A DNA stretch of 57,497 nt from Rhizobium leguminosarum bv. viciae USDA 2370 (GTDB taxonomy: Bacteria; Pseudomonadota; Alphaproteobacteria; Rhizobiales; Rhizobiaceae): NCBI RefSeq assembly GCF_002008365.1, contig NZ_MRDL01000010.1:1-57497 (forward strand), in the 5' to 3' direction. The translations under genes were made by a program, and so were the position numbers. The stretch's first letter is position 1. Every line of letters starts with the position of its first letter. Below the pieces are notes generated by a model. That model was not told the DNA's origin and made no database searches. It worked only from the letters and a program-made list of their open reading frames with translations. Shown here piece after piece: positions 34,969 through 44,600 of the stretch.

Positions 34969-35778
34969 TTATATATCGTCTTTCCAGAGCGCATGAAAAT
35001 GCTGCACCGGACCGTGGCCGGAGCCGACGGTGAGGTGTCCGGCAGCCGCGACCGCGCCGGCAAGGTATTCCTTCGCGATGGCGACCGCCTCCCGCGCCGA
35101 GGCGCCCTTGGCGAGCTCGGCCGCCAGGGCGCTGGAGAGCGTGCAGCCGGTGCCGTGGGTGTTCTTGGTCGGCACGCGCCTGGCTTCGAACCAGTGCAGG
35201 CCGGCGGCGGTGGCAAGCACGTCAGGGCTCTCGTCGCTGTCGAGATGGCCGCCCTTGACCAGCACTGCGGCCGGGCCAAGCGCGCGCAGGCGTTCGGCCT
35301 GCGCCGCCATGTCAGCGCGATTTGTCGCGACCGGCTGGTGCAGCAGCGCGGCGGCTTCGGGCAGGTTCGGGGTCAGCAGCGTGGCAAGCGGCAGCAGCCG
35401 ATGGGTCAGCACGTCGACCGCTTCAGGCGCGAGCAGGGCGGCTCCACCCTTGGCGATCATGACAGGATCGATGACGATCGGAATGTCGCGGTGGTCAGTC
35501 AGCGCACCGGCAACGGCGTCGGCGATGCCGGCATTGGCGATCATGCCGATCTTGACGGCATCGACGCGGACATCGGCAAAGACGGCATTGATCTGGTCGG
35601 CGACGAATTGCGGCGGCACCAGATGCACACCGCTGACACCTTGCGTGTTCTGCGCCGTCAACGCGGTCAGCACCGCCATGCCGTAGACGCCGCGGGCGGA
35701 AAAGGCCTTGAGATCGGCCTGGATGCCGGCGCCACCGGAGGGATCGGAGCCGGCGATCGAGAGAACGTTGCGGATCAT
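34969..35778 (-). CDS. thiD: Hydroxymethylpyrimidine/phosphomethylpyrimidine kinase ThiD
   Basis: A 269-residue ribokinase-fold enzyme that phosphorylates HMP and HMP-P for thiamine synthesis. The family opening VLSIAGSDPSGGAGIQADLKAF and the catalytic KNTHGTGCTLSSALAAELA (with its Asp-equivalent anion-hole glycines) are present. It is the last gene of thiM-thiE-thiD, overlapping thiE by 4 bp. A terminator follows. Confidence 0.95.
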   Translation of the reverse strand: MIRNVLSIAGSDPSGGAGIQADLKAFSARGVYGMAVLTALTAQNTQGVSGVHLVPPQFVADQINAVFADVRVDAVKIGMIANAGIADAVAGALTDHRDIPIVIDPVMIAKGGAALLAPEAVDVLTHRLLPLATLLTPNLPEAAALLHQPVATNRADMAAQAERLRALGPAAVLVKGGHLDSDESPDVLATAAGLHWFEARRVPTKNTHGTGCTLSSALAAELAKGASAREAVAIAKEYLAGAVAAAGHLTVGSGHGPVQHFHALWKDDI

Positions 35779-36410
35779 GCACGGGCCTTTCGGATTTCTG
35801 CGGCGATGCGGCGCGTGGCAGCTTCAGGGTCTGGCGTGCCGCAGATGGCGGAAACGACGGCAAGCCCTTTCGCGCCCGCGGCGAAGACTTGGGCGACATG
35901 ATCCGCCTTGAGCCCGCCGATCGCGACCGATGGCACCGGCGAGGCCTTCACCAGCTTGGCAAGACCGTCAAAACCGATCGGCTGCTTGTGGTCGGCCTTG
36001 GTCGGTGTCGCAAACACCGGTCCGACGCCGGTATAATCGACCAGACCAGGATCAACGGCGGCGGCGAGCGGCGCGGTCTCGACCGAGAGGCCAAGGATCA
36101 TGTCGGGGCCGATCATCGTCCGCGCTTTGTGTGCATCCATGTCTTCCTGGCCGATATGCAGACCGTCGGCGCCGATGGCGATTGCCGCCTCGACATCGTC
36201 GTTGACGATGAGCAGGGCGCCGGTCCCCTCCAATGCCTGTTTCAAGGCGCGGCCGGTCTCGATCATCCCGATGGTGGCGGCATGTTTGTCACGCAGTTGC
36301 ACCATGGTCGCGCCGCCGGCAACGGCAAGTCGCGCCGTTTCGACCATGCCGATCCCGGCGCACAGATCGGGGTCGAGGACGAGATAGAGCGAAAGGTCGA
36401 AAGCTTTCAT
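35775..36410 (-). CDS. thiE: Thiamine-phosphate synthase ThiE
   Basis: A 211-residue TIM-barrel enzyme joining HMP-PP and HET-P to thiamine phosphate. Diagnostic segments are VQLRDKHA (pyrophosphate/Mg binding), LLIVNDDVEAAIAIGADGLHIGQEDM and YTGVGPVFATPTKADHK. VAIGGLKADHVAQVFAAGAKGLAVVSAI forms the final strands. ATGA overlaps link it to thiM and thiD. Confidence 0.95.
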   Translation of the reverse strand: MKAFDLSLYLVLDPDLCAGIGMVETARLAVAGGATMVQLRDKHAATIGMIETGRALKQALEGTGALLIVNDDVEAAIAIGADGLHIGQEDMDAHKARTMIGPDMILGLSVETAPLAAAVDPGLVDYTGVGPVFATPTKADHKQPIGFDGLAKLVKASPVPSVAIGGLKADHVAQVFAAGAKGLAVVSAICGTPDPEAATRRIAAEIRKARA

Positions 36411-37210
36411 GCCGCCGATATCCTCGCCCTGGCGTCAAGCGTTTCGGGGTCGAGCGCAGCTAACGCATCGAGGAAACGCCATGAGAATGAACCGGGGCCG
36501 GCCGCCCCAAGTGCGGCCTCTTCGCCGGCGATGGCGAAGGTTGCTAGTGTCGCAACCGTCGCGCCGAAGATGTCTTCGGGTGCCGTCGCGGCAAAGGCGC
36601 CGACGAGGCAGGTGAGCGAGCAACCGAGCGCGGTGACTTGCGGCATCAGCGCCGATCCGCCTTCGATGCGCACGGCCTTCTCGCCGTCGGTGACGAAATC
36701 CACCGCACCGGTGACGGCGACGACCGCCCGCTGACGCTCAGCCAGCCATCGCGCAGAACCTTCCGCCTGTTCGACCGGGTCGCGGCTGTCGACGCCCTGG
36801 CCGCGGCTCTCTCCGCCAGCCAGGGCGATGATTTCGGAGGCGTTGCCGCGGATGATGGTCGGACGCAGCGCCAGGAGGTCGGCGACCGCGTTGCGGCGGA
36901 AAGCCGTCGCATAATGCGCGACCGGATCGAGCACCCAGGGCTTGCCGGCTGATGTCGCGGCCTTCGCCGCCGCCTGCATGCCGTCGATCCATTGCGTCGA
37001 CAGCGTGCCGATATTGATTGTCAGCGCGCTGGCGATCCCGGCGAATTCGCCGGCTTCCTCAGCGGCGTGCACCATGGCGGGCGAGGCGCCGGATGCAAGC
37101 AGAACATTTGCGGCAATGTTCATGGCGACGTAATTGGTGATGCACTGAACGAGCGGCGGCTTTTCCCGCATCGCCTTCAGCATCGCTCCTGGTGTGGTCC
37201 TGGTCTGCAT
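36407..37210 (-). CDS. thiM: Hydroxyethylthiazole kinase ThiM
   Basis: A 267-residue kinase that phosphorylates salvaged hydroxyethylthiazole. Recognisable parts are VQCITNYVAMNIAANVLLASGASPAM, VLDPVAHYATAFRRN, IRGNASEIIALAG and the ALGCSLTCLVGAFAA active-site loop; in most ThiM proteins the latter reads GTGC, and here the first residues are ALGC. AAGGGGCC precedes the ATG. It is the first gene after the TPP riboswitch, so all three thi genes should shut off when thiamine pyrophosphate is plentiful. Confidence 0.95.
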   Translation of the reverse strand: MQTRTTPGAMLKAMREKPPLVQCITNYVAMNIAANVLLASGASPAMVHAAEEAGEFAGIASALTINIGTLSTQWIDGMQAAAKAATSAGKPWVLDPVAHYATAFRRNAVADLLALRPTIIRGNASEIIALAGGESRGQGVDSRDPVEQAEGSARWLAERQRAVVAVTGAVDFVTDGEKAVRIEGGSALMPQVTALGCSLTCLVGAFAATAPEDIFGATVATLATFAIAGEEAALGAAGPGSFSWRFLDALAALDPETLDARARISAA

Positions 37211-37275
37211 ATGGCCCCTTTCAGGCGGGGGCGGGCACGGGGCGGTTCGTGCGGGCTAAGCCGCGACCCCGAGCG

Positions 37276-37351
37276 ACTCCCTCCGCCGGCATTATCCGGT
37301 TCAGGTTCGAAGGGTGCTTCTCAGCCCGTCTTTCGACGAACGCCCCTGTCT
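37276..37351 (-). promoter_or_regulatory. TPP riboswitch (THI element)
   Basis: Reading the minus strand, the conserved parts follow in order: CAGGGGCG, then GGGCTGAGAAGCACCC, GAACCTGAACCGGATAAT and GCCGGCGGAGGGA. This matches the THI-box core (CUGAGA...ACCC...GAACCUGA..GGxUAAU...GCGxAGGGA). It lies 65 bp upstream of thiM. The remaining leader up to the AAGGGG site is short, so sequestration of the ribosome-binding site is more likely than termination, though I did not fold it. Confidence 0.96.
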
Positions 37352-37465
37352 CTCATCGCGCTCTTTTTCGCAGAGAACGGGCCTGATGTCACCTCGAAAA
37401 TGACAATCATGCGACCGATGCGGCGCGACGATGGCTATGGATGATTTATGGGTCTGGATTGCCCT

Positions 37466-37570
37466 TCATAAGGACGAGAGATCGCCGCCGATTCGTGTCT
37501 TGACCAGGTTTTCCCGAATGTCGTCTGCGGGTTCTGTTCCGGGCTGCCCTCGTCGTTGCCGTTTTGCCAT
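37466..37570 (-). CDS. Possible 34-residue small protein
   Basis: A short ORF (starts MAKRQRRGQPG, ends GGDLSSL) with a good GAAAAGGAGAGG site upstream of its ATG and GC-rich codon use like neighbouring genes. It would be strongly basic at the start. No family recognised. A longer overlapping minus-strand frame exists but has poor codon use and is rejected. Confidence 0.35.
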   Translation of the reverse strand: MAKRQRRGQPGTEPADDIRENLVKTRIGGDLSSL

Positions 37571-38048
37571 GCGGCTGTCCTCTCCTTTTCGAGAAGAATA
37601 ACAGTAGCAACCGTGGGTGCAATGAATTTCTAAAATACATCTCTGTATTTGTGAGGAGCATCGAGAAAAACGCAGATGCCGGAGCGGCTCTTTTCTTCGA
37701 AGGAACGAGGCTCATCTTTTCAAGACTTCGCAGCAGTGTGGATAGTGCGGAATTATTCACCCTATCCGTTCATCTGTCGAATTTTCAATGCAAACGGGCA
37801 GGTGGACAGCTTCGCGTAAGTTGCGCGTCGTCTCATGGTCCTCGCCAATCGGTTTTATTCGAGCGTTGAAATCTCTTGGCGAATTCGTTGAGGGCGAGTC
37901 TCAGCCAAGGCAAGACTTAATCTCCCAGAACGTGAAGTAAATATCTAACGGAAACTTTACCGTGCTGACACGCTTAGGTTGACTAAATGACGGATTGTAG
38001 CGATACGGCTTTACACGCGAATAAAATCTTCCTGAAGTTGTATTTTCA
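37571..38048. other. Gene-poor 478-bp stretch upstream of the two-partner secretion operon
   Basis: AT-richer than its surroundings, with several frames open for fewer than 100 codons and none with a convincing start or codon use. Near the right end TTGACT (37979-37984) with GATACG about 17 bp later could be the promoter of the IalB-like gene. I see no clear hairpin or operator. Confidence 0.4.
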
Positions 38049-38687
38049 ATGAGAAAATTTTTGAGAATCGGCATGAAGCGGACTCGTCCGACTATCGCCC
38101 CTGTTTTGATATTCATTGCTTGTGCCAACCCGGCTTCTTCGCAATCACCTGTTCCGGCCGATCAAGGACCGGAACAGGTGCAGGCGCCCGCTCAACCGGC
38201 GCCGACCATGAAATCCCAGAAATTCGACGACTGGTATTATCGCTGCACCGGTTCGGCAGGCGCTGAGGCCTGCGAAGTCGCCCAGGTCGCGCAAGTCACC
38301 AAAGACGGCAAACCCATCAATATCCTGACGTTGGCGATCGCAGCTTCGCCGGCCGGTTCCCAGGGCAAGGGCGAAAAGGGCAAGGGCGACAAGGGCAAGC
38401 CGCGGCTGATGCTGACCGCCCTTCTGCCGCTCAACGTCTTCCTGCCCTCCGGCCTGTCAATCAAAGCCGATGGTAAGCCGGTCGCCAAACTCGACTATCG
38501 CAATTGCAACCAGTCCGGATGCTGGGCGCAGCAGGCGCTGGATACGAAGACGGCCGCGGCGCTGAAGAAAGGCTCTAGTGCTGAAGGGCTGGTGCGGCTG
38601 ATGAACGGCCAGGACGTCAATATCCGTTTCTCGCTGAAAGGGCTGAAGCCGGCCCTCGACGAACTCCAGCCCACTGCCGTGAAGTAG
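38049..38687 (+). CDS. IalB-like (invasion-associated locus B) periplasmic protein
   Basis: A 212-residue protein with a hydrophobic signal-like N-terminus (APVLIFIACANPASS). An IalB-type domain follows: FDDWYYRCTG...EACEVAQVAQV, then LTALLPLNVFLPSGLSIKADGKPVAKLDYRNCNQSGCWAQQAL, containing the two Cys pairs usual for the family. A lysine/glycine-rich insert (GKGEKGKGDKGK) is unusual. It lies 12 bp upstream of tpsB and so probably shares its transcript; association of IalB proteins with two-partner secretion is not something I know as established. The start at 38049 has no strong ribosome-binding site; an ATG at 38073 is an alternative. Confidence 0.82.
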   Translation: MRKFLRIGMKRTRPTIAPVLIFIACANPASSQSPVPADQGPEQVQAPAQPAPTMKSQKFDDWYYRCTGSAGAEACEVAQVAQVTKDGKPINILTLAIAASPAGSQGKGEKGKGDKGKPRLMLTALLPLNVFLPSGLSIKADGKPVAKLDYRNCNQSGCWAQQALDTKTAAALKKGSSAEGLVRLMNGQDVNIRFSLKGLKPALDELQPTAVK

Positions 38688-38699
38688 CCGAATTTCAAG

Positions 38700-40421
38700 A
38701 TGACGACAGACATTCGATCCTCCCTGGTTGTCGGCGCCGTCCTCATGATCGGTGCCGCTTCCGCCCACGCACAGTCGCCGGCCGACGATTTTAACCGCCG
38801 CCAGGAAGAGCAGACGCAGTCGCAGCGGCTGGATGCGCTTCGCCGTGCCACACCGGGCGGCAGCGCGGATGGGGAAAACGGATCTTTGCCCGCAGGCCCC
38901 GGAAATGGCGCCTGTTTCGACATCACGCGTGTCGAGATCGATGGGGCAAACCTGCTATCGGCACAGGAGATCGGCAAGGTGACCGCACCTTACGGCAACC
39001 AATGCGTCGGCCTTGCGGAGATAAATGCGGTGCTGCGCGATGTCACGCACCTTTATATCGATCATGGCTATGTGACCTCGCGGGCCTATGTGCCGCAGCA
39101 GGATATCGCCAAGACCAGGATCCTCCGCCTGCTCGTCGTCGAAGGCACGCTCTCGGACATCTATCTCAATGGCCAGAAAGTCGTCGGCAGCGGTTCGCTG
39201 GCGACAGCCTTTCCGGGCCTGATCGGCCGGGTCGTCAATATCCGCGATATCGAGCAGGGGCTCGACCAGATGAACCGGCTGCAGGCCAACGACGCCAAAT
39301 CCGCCATGCTGCCCGGTCCCAACGACGGAACGTCGATCCTGAATATCGAAAACCGCCCGGGCCGACCCTGGCATGTCTCCCTCGGCAACAACAATATGGG
39401 GCAGGAAAGCACCGGTTTTTCCCGGAGCTCGGCATCGCTGGGCTTGGACGACCTGCTTGATATCAACGATCAGTGGAACTTTTCATACGAGCATAGCGGT
39501 CCGGACTATCCGTGGCGCAATGACGGAAAGGGATATGGCAACAGCTATTCTGGCAGCGTCAGCGTCCCCTACGGTTACTCCACTGTCTCGCTGAACGGCT
39601 CCTGGTACCAATATGAAAGTGCGGTCGAAGGAAATTTCTCATCGCTCGAAACCTCGGGCAACTCAGGGCAGGCAGGTCTCGGCATTGATCGCGTCGTCTT
39701 GCGCGACAAGGATTCGATTACGACTGTCCGCAGCAGCCTGACCTATAAACAGACGAACAACTTCCTGCTCGGCAATCTGATCGAGGTCGGCAGCCGCCGC
39801 TATACGGTCGGCGAGATCGGTATTTCCCATTCCCGCCGCATGTTCGGCGGCATCTGGGTGTTCGATGCCAGCTACGACAAGGGGCTCGGTCTCTTCGATG
39901 CCGTGGAACCGGGCGATCCCGGCGCCGGCAACGCCGATCCGCGATTTTCAAAGTTCAACGCTACGATCAGCGTGACGCAGCCGTTCACGCTGGCCGGTAG
40001 GCAGCTCGAGCTGACCTCGCTGCTCAGCGGTCAATATTCCCCCGACAATCTCCTTGGCGCGGAGCAGATCTCGCTTGGCAGCTACAGCAATGTCCGCGGC
40101 ACGCGCGAAAGCGTGCTGTTCGGCAATAGCGGCATGTTCAGCCACAACGAGATCGTCTGGAGAACGAAATCCAACGAAAGCGGCGATGCAGTCGCGAAGG
40201 TCCTCGGCGAGCTGCGCCCTTACCTCGGCCTGGACTACGGCCATGTCTATTCGCAAAAACGCTTCGACATGACGGGGGGCGATCTCGCCAGCTGGACGGC
40301 CGGTATCCGCGCTGTCGGCGGCAATATCAGCGCCGACCTCGGCTATTCCGACATCGTTGCAAGCAGCCTCGACCAGGTCGACGGCGGGCTCTTTTATTTC
40401 AGCGCATCCACTCATTGGTAA
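38700..40421 (+). CDS. Two-partner secretion transporter TpsB (ShlB/FhaC/HecB family)
   Basis: A 573-residue outer-membrane transporter that exports the TpsA protein encoded downstream. It has a signal peptide ending SAHA (residue 24), then a linker and POTRA-type region (FDITRVEIDGANLLSAQEIGKV...VTSRAYVPQQDI...LLVVEGTLSDI). A 16-strand-type barrel follows, with the pore-loop motif VRGTRESVLFG at about 465. The chain ends in an aromatic (SASTHW), as outer-membrane barrels do. Length matches the family. It lies between the IalB-like gene and two lipoprotein genes in one direction. Confidence 0.93.
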   Translation: MTTDIRSSLVVGAVLMIGAASAHAQSPADDFNRRQEEQTQSQRLDALRRATPGGSADGENGSLPAGPGNGACFDITRVEIDGANLLSAQEIGKVTAPYGNQCVGLAEINAVLRDVTHLYIDHGYVTSRAYVPQQDIAKTRILRLLVVEGTLSDIYLNGQKVVGSGSLATAFPGLIGRVVNIRDIEQGLDQMNRLQANDAKSAMLPGPNDGTSILNIENRPGRPWHVSLGNNNMGQESTGFSRSSASLGLDDLLDINDQWNFSYEHSGPDYPWRNDGKGYGNSYSGSVSVPYGYSTVSLNGSWYQYESAVEGNFSSLETSGNSGQAGLGIDRVVLRDKDSITTVRSSLTYKQTNNFLLGNLIEVGSRRYTVGEIGISHSRRMFGGIWVFDASYDKGLGLFDAVEPGDPGAGNADPRFSKFNATISVTQPFTLAGRQLELTSLLSGQYSPDNLLGAEQISLGSYSNVRGTRESVLFGNSGMFSHNEIVWRTKSNESGDAVAKVLGELRPYLGLDYGHVYSQKRFDMTGGDLASWTAGIRAVGGNISADLGYSDIVASSLDQVDGGLFYFSASTHW

Positions 40422-40432
40422 CGGAAGCAAAA

Positions 40433-40900
40433 ATGACCACCGGCAATATTTCGAAGAATGATCTCACTCAGACCTTTTCAACATCGACAGCGCTGATTCT
40501 TGCCCTTTCCATCTCGCTTGCCGGCTGCGCCGGCCGGGATGCCCGGCCGGTCGCTTCGACCAACCCGACCGACAGCGCGTTCGATTGTGCCGGCATCGCA
40601 CGTGAATTCGAGGCGAACGAACGGCAGATCACGTCGACAGTGAAGGAGCGGACGGACGCGCAGGGCAAGAATATCGTCCTCGGCGCGACCGGCGTCCTGC
40701 TGTTTCTGCCTGCGCTGTTTTTCATGGATCCGAAATCCCCCGAAAAGGTCGAGATCGATGCGTTGCGCAACAGGAACAATGTCCTGACCAGCATTGCCAA
40801 ATCGAAAGGGTGCCCCGCGCCCAAGTCCCAGTTGACCGAGCTCTACAAGCATCTCGACGCCAAGGCCAAGCCTGCATCGTCGTCGGACAACAGGAACTGA
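40433..40900 (+). CDS. Small lipoprotein in the two-partner secretion operon
   Basis: A 155-residue protein with a signal peptide and lipobox (ALSISLAGC, Cys at about 31). After acylation the chain runs through a Cys-containing helix (FDCAGIAREFEANERQITSTVKERTDAQ), a second hydrophobic segment (VLGATGVLLFLPALFFMD) and a charged helical tail. Its ATG is 11 bp after the tpsB stop. I do not recognise a named family; similar small lipoproteins occur next to other secretion or export genes. A role in assembly or anchoring of TpsA is conceivable but unproven. Confidence 0.7.
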   Translation: MTTGNISKNDLTQTFSTSTALILALSISLAGCAGRDARPVASTNPTDSAFDCAGIAREFEANERQITSTVKERTDAQGKNIVLGATGVLLFLPALFFMDPKSPEKVEIDALRNRNNVLTSIAKSKGCPAPKSQLTELYKHLDAKAKPASSSDNRN

Positions 40901-40946
40901 ATTTCGCTGACACTCGAACCCTATGCCTGAATCCCGGAGTTTCTCT

Positions 40947-41501
40947 ATGCGTATCGTGCGTTTTCTAACCCTTCTCCTTCTGGCGGCGACACTTGCGTCC
41001 TGCGTCACCACCGACCCTCGGCTTGTCGCCGCGCTCAAGCAGACCTCGGTCTCGCAGATCCGGGTCGAGACGGCTCCGGATGTCACGATGGGCGGGTTCT
41101 TCGATCGCACGAAGCCGGACCCGCAGCTGCCGGCAGTCGTTCGCACATTGCAGAGCACCATGGCGCGCGAGCTGACCGGCTTGCCCGGCGGACCCGTCAA
41201 AGGTCGTCTGGTTGTGACCCTGCATACGGTCAACGTGTCGAGCAAGCCAGGACGCGTCATTGCCGGGACCGATAGCTACATCCAGGGAACGGTGCGGCTC
41301 GAAGATGTCAAGACAGGCCAGTTGATCGCCGAAGCCCAAAGCATTCGCGGCGACGATAAAGGCGTAAAGGGAGGTGGCGAAATCGGCATCGTCATTGCGA
41401 TGGCCATTAACGCTGTGCAGTCCCAGGGAGAGGACGCGCTCGCCCAAAGGCTCTCCAATTCTTTCACCCGCAATGTGAAGACCTGGCTCAGCCAGAAATA
41501 A
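40947..41501 (+). CDS. Second lipoprotein in the two-partner secretion operon
   Basis: A 184-residue lipoprotein with lipobox LLLAATLASC (Cys at about 18). The mature part is a compact alpha/beta domain (VSQIRVETAPDVTMGG..., GRLVVTLHTVNVSSKPGRVIAGTDSYIQGTVRLEDVKTGQLIAEAQS) resembling outer-membrane lipoproteins that measure or bind surface structures. The ATG at 40947 is used; a codon at 40923 would put residues before the signal. It lies 99 bp upstream of the giant exoprotein gene. Function unknown. Confidence 0.72.
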   Translation: MRIVRFLTLLLLAATLASCVTTDPRLVAALKQTSVSQIRVETAPDVTMGGFFDRTKPDPQLPAVVRTLQSTMARELTGLPGGPVKGRLVVTLHTVNVSSKPGRVIAGTDSYIQGTVRLEDVKTGQLIAEAQSIRGDDKGVKGGGEIGIVIAMAINAVQSQGEDALAQRLSNSFTRNVKTWLSQK

Positions 41502-41600
41502 ATCCTGCGATGAGGCCCAGCGCCGCCGCAGTGACGGCGGCGCCGAGCCACGATTGATATCGAGACACAAAACCAGTTGTGCGTTTGGGAAGACAAAACG

Positions 41601-44600
41601 ATGCGTGAGAAAACCGGCCTTGGTTCTGAAGCAAGGGGGCTTGGCTGCCGGCTCGGCAGATTTGGCAATCGCTCGCTTGCCATCGTGCTCAGCACGCTCT
41701 TGGTCTTTCAGCCGATGCTTGCCAATGCGCAGTCGGTCTCTGCGAGCACCACGGCGCCCGCCGCCAACCAGCCGGGCGTCGGCGCCGCCCCGAACGGCGT
41801 GCCGCTGATCGACATCGTCACCCCGAATGCAACCGGCTTGTCGCATAACAAATACGACAATTTCAACGTCGGCACGCCGGGCCTCATCCTCAACAACTAC
41901 AAGGGCGAGATCGGCAATTCCAATCTCGGCGGCGTCACGCCGGGCAATCCTAATCTGAATAATTCTGCTCCGGCATCGGTCATCCTCAACGAGGTGACCA
42001 GCGGCAATCGCTCGGCTTTGAACGGCCCGACCGAGGTGTTCGGCGGCCGCGCCGATGTCGTCATCGCCAATCCGAACGGCATCACCTGCGACGGCTGCGG
42101 CTTCATCAACACGCCGCATGCGACGCTGACCACAGGCGCGCCGCAGATTGGGGCCGATGGCAAGCTCAACGGCTTTATCGTCAATGGCGGGGATGTCACC
42201 ATTGGACCGAACGGCGGCAACTTCGCTGCCGGGCCCGGCGCGGTCGATCTCTTCGACATCGTCTCGCGCGCGGTCCACGTCAACGGCCCGGTCTATGGCA
42301 AGGACCTGCGCGTGACGGCGGGTGCATCCAACTTCGACTACGCGACGGGCAATTCCCAGGCCCTCGCTCCGATCTCCGGCACACCGGAATATGCGATCGA
42401 CGGCACAGCACTTGGCGCCATGCAGGCCGATCGCATCAAGATCGTCGTCACCGAAAAGGGCGCCGGCGTGCGCATGAGCGGCAATCTTGCGGCCAACACC
42501 AACGAATTGTCGCTGTCGGCCGACGGCAAGATCTCGCTCGGCAACGTCTCCGGCCAGCAGGGCGTTTCGATCTCCTCGAAGGCGAAGGTGACGGCCGCCA
42601 AGGTGGCGTCAAAAGCCAAGGTTGCCGTTCAGGCGGATCAGGGAATTACCCTCGATACGGTTGCCGCCGACGGCGACATCCTGCTTTCGAGCGGCAGCGG
42701 GTTGTTGAGTGTCGGCGCCGAGGTGAACAGCGCCGCCAACGTCCTGATGTCGTCGGATGCCGGCATTGCCGCCGGCAGCGTTATCGCCGGCAATGCGCTT
42801 ACCCTGTCCAGCACGTCGGGTGACATTCAGGTCGCCGGTGCGGTAAAGGGCACCGGGGCGCTCTCCATCACCGCCACATCAGGCGCGATCTCGGCTGCCT
42901 CGCTCGTCAGCAGCAACAATATCGCGCTTTCCGCAGGCGCCGATATCGGCATCTCCGGCGATGTGCTGGCGCAGGGCAACGTCACGGCTTCAGGCCGTTC
43001 GATCTCGGCCGCTACGGTCGTCTCGGGTCTCGACATCGCTGCGACGAATGCGGCGGCAAACGGCAGCACAGTTCTATCAGGGGCCGGCGACATCCAGCTT
43101 GCCGCCAGCAGCGGCTCCGTCGATGTCGACGCGCTTCTGTCGGCCGGTGATACGTCGGTCACATCAGCGGCGCTGACAGCCCAGAGCGTCATTGCGCATG
43201 GCGCCATCGCGATCAACGCGGCCACTGACATCAGCGGTCAGATCCTCAGTGGCGGCAACATCGACCTCACCGGCTCGGCCATCGCAGCCGATGCGATCAT
43301 CGCCGGCATCGACTTTGCGGGAACGGAAGCGGAGGGCGGCAATATCGTGCTGACGCAGAGCGGCGATCTCTCCCTTGCCGCCAGTGGTGACATCGATACC
43401 GGCACCCTGCTTGCGGCAGGCAACATCTCGGCTTCCGCCGCCAACCTCAGTGCCGCCGCCATCACCAGCCATGGCGCGATCGCGCTTTCCGGCAACACTG
43501 ATATCACCGGCCAGCTCCTCGGCGCCGGCGATGTATCGATCAGCGGCGGTTCGATTGCAGCGGGCACGATCGTTGCCGGCATGGACTTTGCCGCCACCGC
43601 CGCCTCGCCGGGCGGTGCCATCGCCGTCGGTACGGCCGGCGACCTGATGCTTGATGCCGGCAGCAGCGGGAGCGTCGATATCGACACGCTGCTTGCCGCA
43701 GGCGCTCTCCTCATCGATGCCGGTCGTTTCCAGGCCGATAATGTCAGCGGCCACGGAGCCGTTACCATCAACGCCGATACATCGGTCACCGGCCAGCTCC
43801 TTGGAGCCGGCGACGTCTCGGTCACGGGTCCGGCAATTCAGGCCGGCGCCATCGTCTCCGGCGTCGATTTTGCCGCCACCGCGCAGTCGACCAATGGCGA
43901 CATTGCCCTCGGGCAGACCGGCGATCTCACGCTCAAGGCGACGGCCACCGATATCAGCGCCGGCAACTTGCTTGCCGCCGGAAACGTCGACGCCAGCGCA
44001 GCGGGTGATGTCAGCGCCAACGTCGTTGCGCATCAGGACATGACGATCGCCGCCGGCGGCACGATCGACCTTACCGGCCAGTCGCTTGCCGCCGGCAACG
44101 CCAGCCTCTCGGCGCGGGATATCACCGTCGATACTCTCGTTTCCGGCCTCGACTTCGCCGCCACCGCTGCATCCGCCGACACGCTGAAGCTCCAGCAGAC
44201 CGGCAGCATGAGCCTTGCGGCCACAAGCGGTTCGATCACGGCCGGCGACGCCCTACTGAGCAGCGGCGCTCTTTCGGCCAGCGCCGGCCAGAATATTGCC
44301 TATAACAAGCTCCAGAGCCTCAGCAGCGCTGCGCTCACTGCGTCTGGCGGCCAGATCAGCTACGGCAATCCCACCCGCACAGCCGGCAACCTGACGCTCA
44401 CCACGACGAATATCGATCTCTCCAATGGCCGGGCGAGCAACATTGCTGCCGGCGGTACGCTGACGCTCAATGCCGCAAGCGCTAACCTCGCCAACAGCAG
44501 CCTCACTCTCGGCGGCCTGGCTCTCAATCTCTCCGGCACGGCCGATCTCAGCGGCGCCCGGGTCAATGCCATTACCACCGCCGGCGGTTCGGGCGATATC

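Noticed and set aside
37901..38128. Minus-strand 75-codon ORF upstream of the IalB-like gene
   Set aside because: It overlaps the IalB signal region, has no ribosome-binding site and shows no conserved features.
41577..41600. TTG start for tpsA 24 bp upstream
   Set aside because: It adds a Cys- and Asp-containing stretch before the basic signal region; the ATG at 41601 gives a normal extended TpsA signal peptide.
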